13,757 nucleotides of DNA from positions 1-13,757 of the forward strand of contig JBBIJV010000086.1 in NCBI GenBank assembly GCA_037445815.1. Reading direction: 5' to 3'. This stretch comes from FEN-1219 sp037445815. GTDB taxonomy: Bacteria > Pseudomonadota > Gammaproteobacteria > Steroidobacterales > Rariloculaceae. The notes under the pieces are model-generated. The model did no database searches, was not told the origin of the DNA, and saw nothing but the letters and a program-made list of their open reading frames with translations. Of this stretch, positions 7,747 through 13,757 are shown in pieces. Made by a program: the position numbers and the translations under genes. How positions within the stretch are numbered: the stretch's first letter is position 1; the number at the start of each line of letters is the position of its first letter.

Positions 7747-9912
7747 TGTGACGCAGGTGGCGAGAAAGCGCTCAGGTGCCCGCCGTAACCCGTGCCGCGG
7801 GCAGCGCGGGGACCGCCTCCGTGACGGCGGCGGCGAGCGGCGCGGCCTTCCCAAGTGGAACCCCTGGCCGAGCGTGACGCCGAGCTGGCGGACGCGCTCG
7901 GCCGCGGCCGGGGTCTCGACGTGCTCCGCGATCGTCGGCACGCCGAGCGTCTCGGCCGCGCGCGCGATTCCGGAGACGATCGACTCCGCGATGCGGTCGA
8001 CGGCCATCCGCCGCACGAACTCGCCGTCGATCTTGATGAAGCTCACGGGGAGCTGCTTCAGGTGCGCCAGCGAGCTCAACCCGGAGCCGAAGTGATCGAG
8101 CGCGACCTTGGCGCCGGCGCACGTGAGGTCGCGGATCAAGGCGTCGGCCGCCGCGAGGTGCGCCACGGCATCGGGCTCCTTGATCTCGAAGCAGAAAAGG
8201 CAAGGCGGCAGACCCGCGGCCGCAAGAGTCTCGAGCGCGAACGCCGCGTACTTTCGGCTCTCGAGCGACTGCCCTGACACGTTGAGGGCGAAGAACAGCG
8301 AGGCTTCGGCCAGCGCGTCGGCATGCGGCCGCAGCGCCTCGACGGCGGCGTGCAGCACCCAGCGGTCGAGGGCCGGCAGCAGCCCGTACTCGGCACAGGC
8401 CGCGAGAAACTTGTCGGGCGCCGAGATCTCGCCCGCGGCGTTGCGCAGGCGCACGAGCAGCTCGTAGCCCGCGATCGGCGCGAGCGCGCCGCGCAAGCCC
8501 ACGATCGGCTGCGCGTCGAGCTGGAATTGATTCGACACGAGCGCCGCGCGCAGCTCGGCGGCGGCGACGGCTTCGCGCGCGGCCGCCGGTGAAACGGCCG
8601 AAGACTCCTCGACGGCCGCGACTCTGCTGCCGCCCTTCGCCTTGGCCCGCTTGCAGGCGAGCTCGGCTGCCGCGAGCAAGTGCGCCAGGCGGTCTTTGGC
8701 CGCGCCGGCGACGGCGCCGATGCTGACCGACACGGCCAGCGTCTCGCTGCCGTTCAAGTATCGGAGCTGGCTCACCGCCGCCAGGATGCGCGCGGCGGCC
8801 TCGCCGGCTCGCGCGAGCGTGCCCTCGGGCAAGACGACGGCGAAACGGTCGCCGGCGATGCGGCTCGTCAGCGCGTCGGGTCCCACCGCTTGCTGCGTCA
8901 ATCCGCCGACGCGCTGAATCACCTCGTCGCCGGCGCTCAAGCCGAATGCTTCGTTGATGACCCCGAGCTCGTCGATGTCGACATAGAGCACGGCCGCGGG
9001 CGCTGCGTCGAGCGCACGTTGCGCCCGGCGCTCGAAAATCATGCGGCTCGGCAAGCCCGTCAGCGGATCGTATTCGTTGCAGAGGATCGCGACGGCCTTG
9101 CGGCTCACGAATTCGAGGATGCGCACGTCGCGCTGCTCGAAATCGTCGGCCTCTACGGCACGAAACAGCGCGATGAGGCCGAGGACGCCGCCGTTCGGGT
9201 CGCGCAGGGGGCAGGAGAGGATCTTGTATGCCCCGGCTTTCGCGGCCCGATTGACGACGAGCGGCCGATTGTTGAGCCGCGCCCACGCGAGGAGGTGCTT
9301 CTGCGTGCGGTCGAGCAGCCGCGTCTGAGCGGCCGAATCGTCGCCGCTCCAGGAGAGCTCGATGTTTTTGTCGGGGACGAGCAGCGCGCCCGTCACGCAG
9401 CGCAGCTCGCGGGCGCAATGCCGAACGAGATCCTCGAGCGCATTCGCGCCGCCCCCGTCGTCGTCCGCGCGCAGCAGCAAGTCGAGGCCCGCGCTTCGCT
9501 CGCCGGCGAACGCGGCGCTCTCGAATGCCAACCTGCCCTCGAGGCAGTCGAGCACGGGGCGCAGCATGCTGACGATCATCGACGGCGTGCTGCGCGAGCT
9601 GGATGCGCCGAGCTCGACGACGATTGCGCCGAGCGGCATCGCATCGGGGCCGCGCAGCATTGCGATGAACACGGGGATACCGGAGCTCGTCGTTTCCACG
9701 CGGCCGCGATTCGACAGCGTTTCGTCGCTGCGGCGCTGCTCGAGCAAGTCACGCAGCTCAGGACGCGCGAACCCGTCCGAGCACCACTTGAGCTCCCCCT
9801 GCGGGTCGTAGATGGCCACTGAGCCGGCGCTCGGTAGCAGCATCTTGATGAGCTGCGCGAAGGGCGCATAGCCGCCGGCTGCTCCGCTGTCCGGGTGAGC
9901 GGTGTCCTGCAC
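7720..9912 (-). CDS. GAF-GGDEF-EAL protein with degenerate motifs and a probable C-terminal frameshift
   Basis: As read, 730 residues. An N-terminal region of unknown type (about 15-130) precedes a GAF-like domain (about 155-278), a GGDEF domain (about 279-430, starting YDPLTGLPSR) and an EAL domain (about 450-690). The GGDEF signature is AGDRF (353-357), so cyclic-di-GMP synthesis is unlikely. The EAL domain keeps E484 (YELLVR), N544, E576, D606, K627, E663 and Q683. The second Asp of the DDFG metal motif is H607 (DHFGSG), so phosphodiesterase activity is doubtful and a binding or scaffold role is possible. After FHLG (688) the frame turns into about 40 Arg/Pro/Ser-rich residues. One extra base near 7850-7852 would instead give GKAAPLAAAVTEAVPAL and a stop at 7772, a normal end. 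The GTG start at 9912 has only a weak ribosome binding site. No transmembrane segment is evident. Confidence 0.87.
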   Translation of the reverse strand: MQDTAHPDSGAAGGYAPFAQLIKMLLPSAGSVAIYDPQGELKWCSDGFARPELRDLLEQRRSDETLSNRGRVETTSSGIPVFIAMLRGPDAMPLGAIVVELGASSSRSTPSMIVSMLRPVLDCLEGRLAFESAAFAGERSAGLDLLLRADDDGGGANALEDLVRHCARELRCVTGALLVPDKNIELSWSGDDSAAQTRLLDRTQKHLLAWARLNNRPLVVNRAAKAGAYKILSCPLRDPNGGVLGLIALFRAVEADDFEQRDVRILEFVSRKAVAILCNEYDPLTGLPSRMIFERRAQRALDAAPAAVLYVDIDELGVINEAFGLSAGDEVIQRVGGLTQQAVGPDALTSRIAGDRFAVVLPEGTLARAGEAAARILAAVSQLRYLNGSETLAVSVSIGAVAGAAKDRLAHLLAAAELACKRAKAKGGSRVAAVEESSAVSPAAAREAVAAAELRAALVSNQFQLDAQPIVGLRGALAPIAGYELLVRLRNAAGEISAPDKFLAACAEYGLLPALDRWVLHAAVEALRPHADALAEASLFFALNVSGQSLESRKYAAFALETLAAAGLPPCLFCFEIKEPDAVAHLAAADALIRDLTCAGAKVALDHFGSGLSSLAHLKQLPVSFIKIDGEFVRRMAVDRIAESIVSGIARAAETLGVPTIAEHVETPAAAERVRQLGVTLGQGFHLGRPRRSPPPSRRRSPRCPRHGLRRAPERFLATCVTFPGAPRRL

Positions 9913-10022
9913 CTGAGTATGTCCAATGAGACGACGCGTCTAGGTCGCTCCATGATGCCGTCGATCGAGACGGAAATCCTTGATGGCGGTCGCAGGTGCC
10001 GCCGTCGGCGGTAATGTTTCCG

Positions 10023-10388
10023 TTATTGTCGGCCGGTCAGGAAGCGCGGCTCCTTGCGCGGCGCCGTGACGACCTTGAGCGGCTCCGCCCGCTCGAGGTC
10101 GTTCGCCAGGGCGACATAGAGCTTCAGGACGGTGGCCGCGTGGCCGGCGGCCTCCTTGGGCGACATCTTCTGTACGCTGGCGCGAACGCGGCTCTCGCTG
10201 CCGGCCGGCGCCACGCGAGTCATCGCCTCTTGGAGGGCGGCGAAATCCCGTTGCAGGGCGGGCGGGAGGTCCACGGCGGTGAGGTCGGCCAGGAACTCCG
10301 AGTAGGCGCCCGCAAGGCGCTGCTTGACCGGCCCGTCGCCGATCAGGGTATGGGCGGCCGCCGCGAAACGCTGAGCGAAAGGAGACAC
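10023..10388 (-). CDS. Conserved small protein of unknown function
   Basis: A 121-residue soluble, apparently all-helical protein with no signal peptide or membrane segment. It is rich in Ala and Leu, with alternating charged helices (QRFAAAAHTLIGDGPVKQRL, YSEFLADLTAVDLPPALQ, SVQKMSPKEAAGHAATVLKL). I believe similar unnamed proteins occur near signalling genes in gammaproteobacteria, but I recognise no domain. The GTG at 10388 is the only reasonable start; upstream AAGG is a weak ribosome binding site. It lies between the GGDEF/EAL gene (110 bp downstream) and the sigma54 activator gene (130 bp upstream), all on the minus strand. Codon use resembles its neighbours. The coding call rests on frame length, codon bias and the sensible helical protein. 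Confidence 0.72.
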   Translation of the reverse strand: MSPFAQRFAAAAHTLIGDGPVKQRLAGAYSEFLADLTAVDLPPALQRDFAALQEAMTRVAPAGSESRVRASVQKMSPKEAAGHAATVLKLYVALANDLERAEPLKVVTAPRKEPRFLTGRQ

Positions 10389-10450
10389 AGGTGGAGCCTT
10401 TGTACTTGGTATCGGTGGCCCGTGTTCAGCAGCTCTGCAAAGCCGTTTGA

Positions 10451-10480
10451 CATATAGCAGAGTCGAGCTGTCGCTCGCAA
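10451..10480 (-). promoter_or_regulatory. Weak candidate promoter for the 121-residue protein gene
   Basis: On the minus strand TTGCGA (plus 10475-10480) and TATATG (plus 10451-10456) are separated by 18 bases, each matching the sigma70 box at four of six positions. The leader would be about 55 nucleotides. The site lies in a relatively AT-rich patch just after the sigma54 activator gene. Confidence 0.25.
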
Positions 10481-10518
10481 GGCCCTGGATCGACGGGAAT
10501 TGGGAGGACAGCTGCCGA

Positions 10519-12333
10519 TCAGGCAGGCTTCCGCAGCTTGAACTTTTTCATGCGGTCCGCGAGCGTCGTCGGCTTGATGCCGAGCAGCTTGGCGGCGCCG
10601 TTCGGGCCCGAGACGCGCCACTGTGCCATCTCGAGCGCGAGCAGCGTGTTCTTCCGCTCGAGTTCGCGCATTTCCTGCTCCGTGAGCAGCCGCGGCTGCG
10701 ATTCCCCGGCCTCGGCCCCGGCCGCGGACGGCGTGCTCAAGATATCGCTCATCGCAAGATCGAGCCGCAACACCTTGCCGCGCGACAGAATCACGGCGCG
10801 CTCGATGACGTTCTTGAGCTCCCGGATGTTGCCCGGCCAGTCGTAGCGCTTGAGCAGCGCGGCCTGCTGCTTCGACAGCGCCAACGGCTGATGGCCGAAC
10901 TCCTGGCACGTTCGCTCGAGAAAGTGGCTCGCGATCTGGATCACGTCGTCGCCGCGCTCGCGCAGCGGCGGAACCTCGATCGGGAACACGCTCAAGCGAT
11001 AGAACAGGTCCTCGCGGAAACGGCCCTCGGCGACGGCCTTCTCGAGATCGCGGTTCGTCGCCGCGATGACCCGGACATCGACGGTGTGAGTGCGGTCGTC
11101 GCCGACGCGCTCGTACTCGCTCTCCTGAAGCACGCGCAGCAGCTTGCTCTGCAAGTCGAGCGGGATCTCGCCGACCTCGTCCAAAAAGATCGTGCCGCCG
11201 TCGGCGAGCTGGAAGCGCCCGACGCGGTCGCGATGCGCACCGGTGAACGCGCCCTTCACGTGGCCGAAAAACTCGCTCTCGAACAGCTCGTGCGGAATCG
11301 ACGCACAGTTGACCTTGACGAGCGGGCCCGAGCTGCGCGCGCTGCGCGCATGGATCACGTGCGCCACGAGCTCCTTGCCGACGCCGGACTCGCCTTCGAT
11401 GAGCACGCTCGCCGACGTCTGCGCGACGGCCTCGAGCCGCGCGAGCATCTGCTTCAGCGCCGGGCTCTCGCCGATGATGCGGCCATAGTTCATCGACACC
11501 TGCACTTCCTCGCGCAGGTAATCGCGCTCGCGCTCGAGCTCGTCGCGGAGCCGCGCGTTCTCCTCGAACGCAGCCCGAAGCTGGCGCTCGGCACGGTTGC
11601 GCGCGGTGACGTCCTTGGACGCCACGAGCAGGGCGACAACGGCGCCGCTCGGGTCGCGATCCGCCGTTGCCGAGACTTCCACTTCGAGCACCTCGCCGTT
11701 CTTAGCGACGTACGTGCGCGGCTCGTTCTCGAGCTCGCCGGCCGCGATCACGTCCTCGAGGCGGCCGCCCGCGAGTGTCGCCTGCAGCTCCTTGCCCATG
11801 AACTCCGTGATGAGCCGGCCCAGGACTTCCTCGCGCCGGTAGCCGAGCGTCTGGAGCCAGCGGTCGCTCACGTTCATGATGCGGCCGCGGTTGTCGACGG
11901 TGTGCAGCATCGCGGGCGTCGCACGATAGAGCTCGCGGTAGCGCTGCTCGAGGCGCGCCTGCTCGCCGATCTCCGTGTAGACGGCAATCGTGCGCAGGAA
12001 GTCGCCGGCCTCGCTGCGCTCGACGATCGCGTTCGCGAGGCAATCGACCCGCTCGTTGTTGCGGGTCACGAGGTCGATCGGCACGCCCGCGAGGCGCCCC
12101 GTGCGCCGCAGCACCGGGAGGTACTCCTCGACGATGCGCTTCGCGCTCTCGGGGCTCGCGAGATCCTGCGGCCGCATGCTCGTGATTTCCTCGCGCGCAT
12201 AGCCGAAGCGCTTGAGCCAAGCGTCGCTGGCATCCACGAAGAAGCCGTCCTCGTTCAGCGAGACGAGCAGCGCCGGGCTCCGGCGAAATACCCACTGATA
12301 CGGCTCTTGTTGTTGCGACATAAGGCCACACAT
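10519..12333 (-). CDS. PAS-domain sigma54-dependent transcriptional activator (Fis-type HTH)
   Basis: A 604-residue bacterial enhancer-binding protein. Two PAS domains (about residues 10-125 and 133-245) precede a coiled linker (246-278), an AAA+ domain (about 283-510) and a C-terminal Fis-type helix-turn-helix (about 570-600, NGAAKLLGIKPTTLADRMKK). The AAA+ part is intact: Walker A GESGVGKE (314-321), the sigma54-contacting loop GAFTGA (361-366), Walker B TIFLDEVGE (381-389) and RFREDLFYRL (438-447). No receiver domain is present, so activity is probably set by a ligand or redox change at the PAS domains; no heme or flavin ligand can be named. Two starts are possible, ATG 12333 or ATG 12321 (MSQQQEPY), both without a clear ribosome binding site. 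The gene is divergent from a small exported-protein gene with a sigma54 promoter, its most likely target. Confidence 0.94.
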   Translation of the reverse strand: MCGLMSQQQEPYQWVFRRSPALLVSLNEDGFFVDASDAWLKRFGYAREEITSMRPQDLASPESAKRIVEEYLPVLRRTGRLAGVPIDLVTRNNERVDCLANAIVERSEAGDFLRTIAVYTEIGEQARLEQRYRELYRATPAMLHTVDNRGRIMNVSDRWLQTLGYRREEVLGRLITEFMGKELQATLAGGRLEDVIAAGELENEPRTYVAKNGEVLEVEVSATADRDPSGAVVALLVASKDVTARNRAERQLRAAFEENARLRDELERERDYLREEVQVSMNYGRIIGESPALKQMLARLEAVAQTSASVLIEGESGVGKELVAHVIHARSARSSGPLVKVNCASIPHELFESEFFGHVKGAFTGAHRDRVGRFQLADGGTIFLDEVGEIPLDLQSKLLRVLQESEYERVGDDRTHTVDVRVIAATNRDLEKAVAEGRFREDLFYRLSVFPIEVPPLRERGDDVIQIASHFLERTCQEFGHQPLALSKQQAALLKRYDWPGNIRELKNVIERAVILSRGKVLRLDLAMSDILSTPSAAGAEAGESQPRLLTEQEMRELERKNTLLALEMAQWRVSGPNGAAKLLGIKPTTLADRMKKFKLRKPA

Positions 12334-12388
12334 TACGGGTTTCCGTAAACTGACGCAACGGAATTCCGTATATTACGAAATACCGTGA
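12333..12388. promoter_or_regulatory. Three palindromic operators, probable binding sites of the sigma54 activator
   Basis: Site 1 (12333-12348) is TTACGGGTTTCCGTAA. Site 2 (12356-12371) contains the perfect 12-base palindrome ACGGAATTCCGT. Site 3 (12373-12388) is TTACGAAATACCGTGA. All share ACGG-N4-CCGT, with one mismatch in site 3. Centres are 23 and 17 bp apart and lie at about -119, -96 and -79 relative to the start predicted from the sigma54 promoter, the usual distance for enhancer sites. They also sit between the activator gene and its own likely promoter, which suggests autoregulation. The palindromes are seen directly; assignment to this activator is inferred from position. Confidence 0.75.
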
Positions 12389-12393
12389 GTATA
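12388..12393 (-). promoter_or_regulatory. Possible -10 box of the activator gene
   Basis: On the minus strand TATACT matches the sigma70 -10 box at five of six positions and abuts operator site 3. No good -35 box lies 16-18 bases upstream. Transcription from here would run through all three operators, so bound activator would block it. Confidence 0.3.
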
Positions 12394-12399
12394 AGTGTA

Positions 12400-12412
12400 G
12401 TTCAAAGTATTA
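12400..12412 (+). promoter_or_regulatory. Possible IHF site between the operators and the sigma54 promoter
   Basis: TTCAAAGTATTA matches the IHF core TCAA-N4-TTA but not the first two positions of the consensus. It lies in an AT-rich stretch (about 12388-12430) within otherwise GC-rich DNA, midway between the operators and the promoter, where IHF bending commonly assists sigma54 promoters. Confidence 0.4.
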
Positions 12413-12432
12413 ATTTTATTACATATTTTCGT

Positions 12433-12448
12433 TGGCACGCGGTATGCA
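12433..12448 (+). promoter_or_regulatory. Sigma54 (RpoN) promoter for the small exported-protein gene
   Basis: TGGCACGCGGTATGCA fits the consensus TGGCAC-N5-TTGCA with one mismatch. The invariant GG (12434-12435) and GC (12446-12447) are exactly ten bases apart. Transcription should begin near 12459, giving a leader of about 61 nucleotides before the ATG at 12520. Orientation, spacing and the adjacent activator gene all agree. Confidence 0.9.
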
Positions 12449-12488
12449 ATAGGAAAGCGTGAAACGATCTCGAGGTGAGGTCGTCAAA

Positions 12489-12504
12489 TGCCGAAATTTC
12501 GGCA
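12489..12504. promoter_or_regulatory. Perfect 16-bp palindrome in the leader of the small exported-protein gene
   Basis: TGCCGAAATTTCGGCA is fully self-complementary and lies about 30 bases downstream of the predicted transcription start and 8 bases before AGGAG (12512-12516). As RNA it can form a 6-bp stem with an AAUU loop. It could be the operator of a second regulator or a stability or translation element. Its sequence differs from the ACGG-N4-CCGT operators. Confidence 0.5.
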
Positions 12505-12519
12505 AGGATCTAGGAGAGT

Positions 12520-12789
12520 ATGGTTACACGAAATCGCACGACGGCCGCGGCCGTGACGTTGCTCGTGGGCCTGCTCGCGCAGCATGCGGCAGGCGCCGAG
12601 GCCCCCGTGGAGCTGAAGACAGCCGCGGAACCGGAGCTTCTCGTCAACGCGCAGCTGTTTCGCACTGAGATCGACGGCTATGTGCGTGAGCTCGATGAGC
12701 GCATGCGCGTGGCGTTGAACGAGGAACTGCGTCGCGAGCTGGCTCGGAAGATCGAGCTCGCGGTCGACGAGCGCCGCACCAAGACCTGA
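12520..12789 (+). CDS. Small exported helical protein under sigma54 control
   Basis: An 89-residue protein. The N-terminus has basic residues (R4, R6), a hydrophobic core (AAAVTLLVGLLA) and a probable cleavage site after AAGA (residue 26 region). The mature part is about 63 residues, strongly charged, with a predicted amphipathic helix (RTEIDGYVRELDERMRVALN and onward) and no cysteine, so no disulfide or lipid anchor. I recognise no family. AGGAG (12512-12516) lies 3 bases before the ATG, closer than usual, with AAGGA a little further upstream. It is the first gene after the sigma54 promoter, divergent from the PAS-sigma54 activator, and followed by a structured terminator region. It is therefore probably the sole product of a one-gene unit. 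It may act in the periplasm, but nothing shows its function. Confidence 0.8.
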   Translation: MVTRNRTTAAAVTLLVGLLAQHAAGAEAPVELKTAAEPELLVNAQLFRTEIDGYVRELDERMRVALNEELRRELARKIELAVDERRTKT

Positions 12790-12801
12790 ACGGAGTGAAC
12801 A

Positions 12802-12837
12802 AACGGTCCACCACTCCTCCCCCCGTGGTGGTTCGTT
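12802..12837. other. Strong hairpin after the small exported-protein gene
   Basis: CCACCAC (12808-12814) pairs with GTGGTGG (12825-12831) around a C-rich 10-base loop, and AACG/CGTT extend the stem beyond a short internal mismatch. No T tract follows, so it is probably an mRNA stability element or part of a larger folded 3' end rather than an intrinsic terminator. Confidence 0.5.
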
Positions 12838-12859
12838 GGCCGAGTCGGACGGCCGTTTT

Positions 12860-12941
12860 GAGGGGGCCGGGTTTCCGGCAGCGAACAAGGATTCTTCGCA
12901 ACGAAGGAAACGGAATGTTCCGCAGCCCGGCCTCTTTTTTT
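12860..12941 (+). terminator. Intrinsic terminator with a long branched stem
   Basis: GAGGGGGCCGGG (12860-12871) pairs with CCCGGCCTC (12926-12934), allowing two bulged G bases, and is followed at once by seven T bases (12935-12941). The interior can form its own hairpins (GCCGG-GTTT-CCGGC at 12866-12879 and CGGAA-TG-TTCCG at 12911-12922), the first competing with the outer stem. It would end the small exported-protein transcript about 150 nucleotides after its stop codon. It also lies just beyond the stop of the convergent hydrolase gene. Confidence 0.6.
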
Positions 12942-12967
12942 CCCCGCGCCGAATCCCCGCCGAACGG

Positions 12968-13757
12968 CTACCGCGCCGCAGTCGGCACGTCGAGCTTCAG
13001 ATGCTGCTCGAGGAACGCGAGCGTCGTCGTCCAGGCTTCGTTGGCAGCCTGCTCGTTGTAAGTGCCGCCGCTCGGATTCGCGAACGCGTGACCCACGCGC
13101 GGCACGATCAGCACTTCGGCCGTCTTGCCGAGCTCGGCCAGCGTCGCGCGAAACTCCTGCACGTCGCGAACGGGAATGCTCGCGTCTTCGGCGCCGAAGA
13201 ACCCCAAGACCGGCGCCTTGATCGGCGCGAGGCGGTCCGGGCTCGTTTCGATCTGCCCGTAGTACATGACCATCGCGTCGAGCGAGTCGGGGTAGAGCAG
13301 CGCCGTCTGTAGCGACCAGCCGCCTCCCAAGCACCAACCGATGCTCGCGATGCGCGGGGCCAGCGCGTACTTCTCGAGGTAGTCGTAGGCCTGGCGGAGA
13401 TTGCTGCGCGCCGCTTCGGGATTCTCGACGAGGGCCGCCATCAAGCCTTGAGCCGCTTCCGGCGTCTCGGCCGTGACGCCGCCGTACAGGTCGACGGCGA
13501 GCGCGACGTAGCCCTCGCCGGCCAGGCGGCGCGTAATCGCCTTGATGTTGTCGTTCAGGCCCCACCACTCGTGGATCACGATGATGCCGGGCAGCGGCTC
13601 GGCGGCGTCCTCGGGCATCGCCAGGTATCCGACGAGATTGCTCTTCGCCGACTCGCCGTAGGCGAGCTCCTGCACGAGCACTGCGACCGCGGGCTCTGCG
13701 AGCGCGGCCGGCGTCGCCGCCGGCGCGTCGTGCGCGTGCTCGGCCGCCGTGGCCGCC
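12968..13757 (-). CDS. Dienelactone-hydrolase-family protein, probably exported, partial (N-terminus beyond the window)
   Basis: An alpha/beta hydrolase of the dienelactone hydrolase family. Counting from an internal GTG at 13681, the expected triad is C117 (GWCLGGGW), D166 (FGAEDASIP) and H198 (VGHAF); HEWWGLN (37-43) is also a family motif. The frame continues upstream without a stop to the window edge as an Ala/Pro/His-rich stretch (AEHAHDAPAATPAALAEPAVA). That looks like the linker after a signal peptide, so I read the gene as entering from outside rather than starting at 13681. Family members hydrolyse dienelactone or other small esters and lactones; the substrate here is unknown. It is convergent to the small exported-protein gene. 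It ends with TAG at 12968-12970. Confidence 0.92.
   Translation of the reverse strand, partial: AATAAEHAHDAPAATPAALAEPAVAVLVQELAYGESAKSNLVGYLAMPEDAAEPLPGIIVIHEWWGLNDNIKAITRRLAGEGYVALAVDLYGGVTAETPEAAQGLMAALVENPEAARSNLRQAYDYLEKYALAPRIASIGWCLGGGWSLQTALLYPDSLDAMVMYYGQIETSPDRLAPIKAPVLGFFGAEDASIPVRDVQEFRATLAELGKTAEVLIVPRVGHAFANPSGGTYNEQAANEAWTTTLAFLEQHLKLDVPTAAR

Noticed and set aside
7772..9418. Long minus-strand frame inside the GGDEF/EAL gene
   Set aside because: It is an out-of-frame, Arg-rich shadow over most of its length. Only its last 26 or so codons look like real protein, which I interpret as the frameshifted EAL end.
9999..10011. CCGCC-GTC-GGCGG hairpin after the 121-residue protein gene
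   Set aside because: It is a short stem with no T tract. Such sequences are frequent in this GC-rich DNA, so a terminator call is not justified.
10512..10526. CTGCC-N5-GGCAG hairpin at the end of the sigma54 activator gene
   Set aside because: The stem is only 5 bp, the stop codon begins in the loop, and no T tract follows on the minus strand, so it is not supported as a terminator.
10447..12348. Long plus-strand open frame opposite the sigma54 activator
   Set aside because: It is the antisense shadow of a gene with intact, well-recognised domains in GC-rich DNA. Its Arg/Glu/Ala-rich peptide matches no family I know.
12459..12668. Frame starting at the GTG at 12459, in the leader of the small exported-protein gene
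   Set aside because: Its start coincides with the predicted transcription start, there is no ribosome binding site in the transcript, and the peptide past 12520 is the out-of-frame reading of the exported-protein gene.

Overview
The window is GC-rich double-stranded DNA with dense bacterial gene packing. The gene families point to a gammaproteobacterium: a PA0069-type radical SAM protein, a CpxRA-like two-component pair, glnK-amtB, msrPQ, a TIGR04211-type SH3/anchor protein and a PAS-sigma54 activator. An order such as Steroidobacterales, Nevskiales or a relative would fit, but no marker in the window fixes the lineage. I saw no tRNA, rRNA, CRISPR array, transposase or phage gene. Most of the window looks like ordinary chromosome.

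Layout. (1) 1-204, minus: the N-terminal part of a small exported protein made of 11-residue Asp/Arg repeats, divergent from a PA0069-family radical SAM protein (330-1406, plus). (2) 1497-3559, plus: a CpxR-like response regulator and its histidine kinase, joined by a 4-base GTGA overlap. (3) 3556-5200, minus: glnK then amtB, the PII/ammonium-channel operon. Its last stop shares a CTAG with the kinase stop. (4) 5201-5512: a divergent spacer with three head-to-tail copies of a 50-bp repeat. (5) 5513-7166, plus: msrP-msrQ, periplasmic methionine-sulfoxide repair. The msrQ 3' end runs 81 bp into the convergent SH3/anchor gene. (6) 7086-10388, minus: a conserved small protein of unknown function, a GAF-GGDEF-EAL protein with degenerate motifs and a probable C-terminal frameshift, and the SH3/coiled-coil/membrane-anchor protein. 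(7) 10519-12333, minus: a sigma54-dependent activator with two PAS domains, divergent from a small exported protein (12520-12789, plus). (8) 12968 to the window end, minus: a probably exported dienelactone-hydrolase-family enzyme, cut by the window edge.

The most interesting part is 12334-12941. A near-consensus sigma54 promoter (TGGCAC-N5-TATGCA, 12433-12448) faces a short gene for an exported, mostly helical protein with a mature part of about 63 residues. Three palindromes of the form ACGG-N4-CCGT (the third with one mismatch) lie about 80 to 120 bp upstream, next to the start of the divergent activator gene. An AT-rich stretch with an IHF-like core lies between them. A 16-bp perfect palindrome sits in the predicted leader, and a strongly folded 3' region ends in a T tract. 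This reads as a self-contained regulatory unit: one sigma54 activator, its own operators, and one dedicated small envelope protein (or a functional RNA). I do not recognise it as a described system.

The window is otherwise notable for sensing and envelope-related functions: two-component signalling, nitrogen status (GlnK/AmtB), oxidative damage repair (MsrPQ) and cyclic-di-GMP-type domains. No shared regulatory link between these groups is visible.
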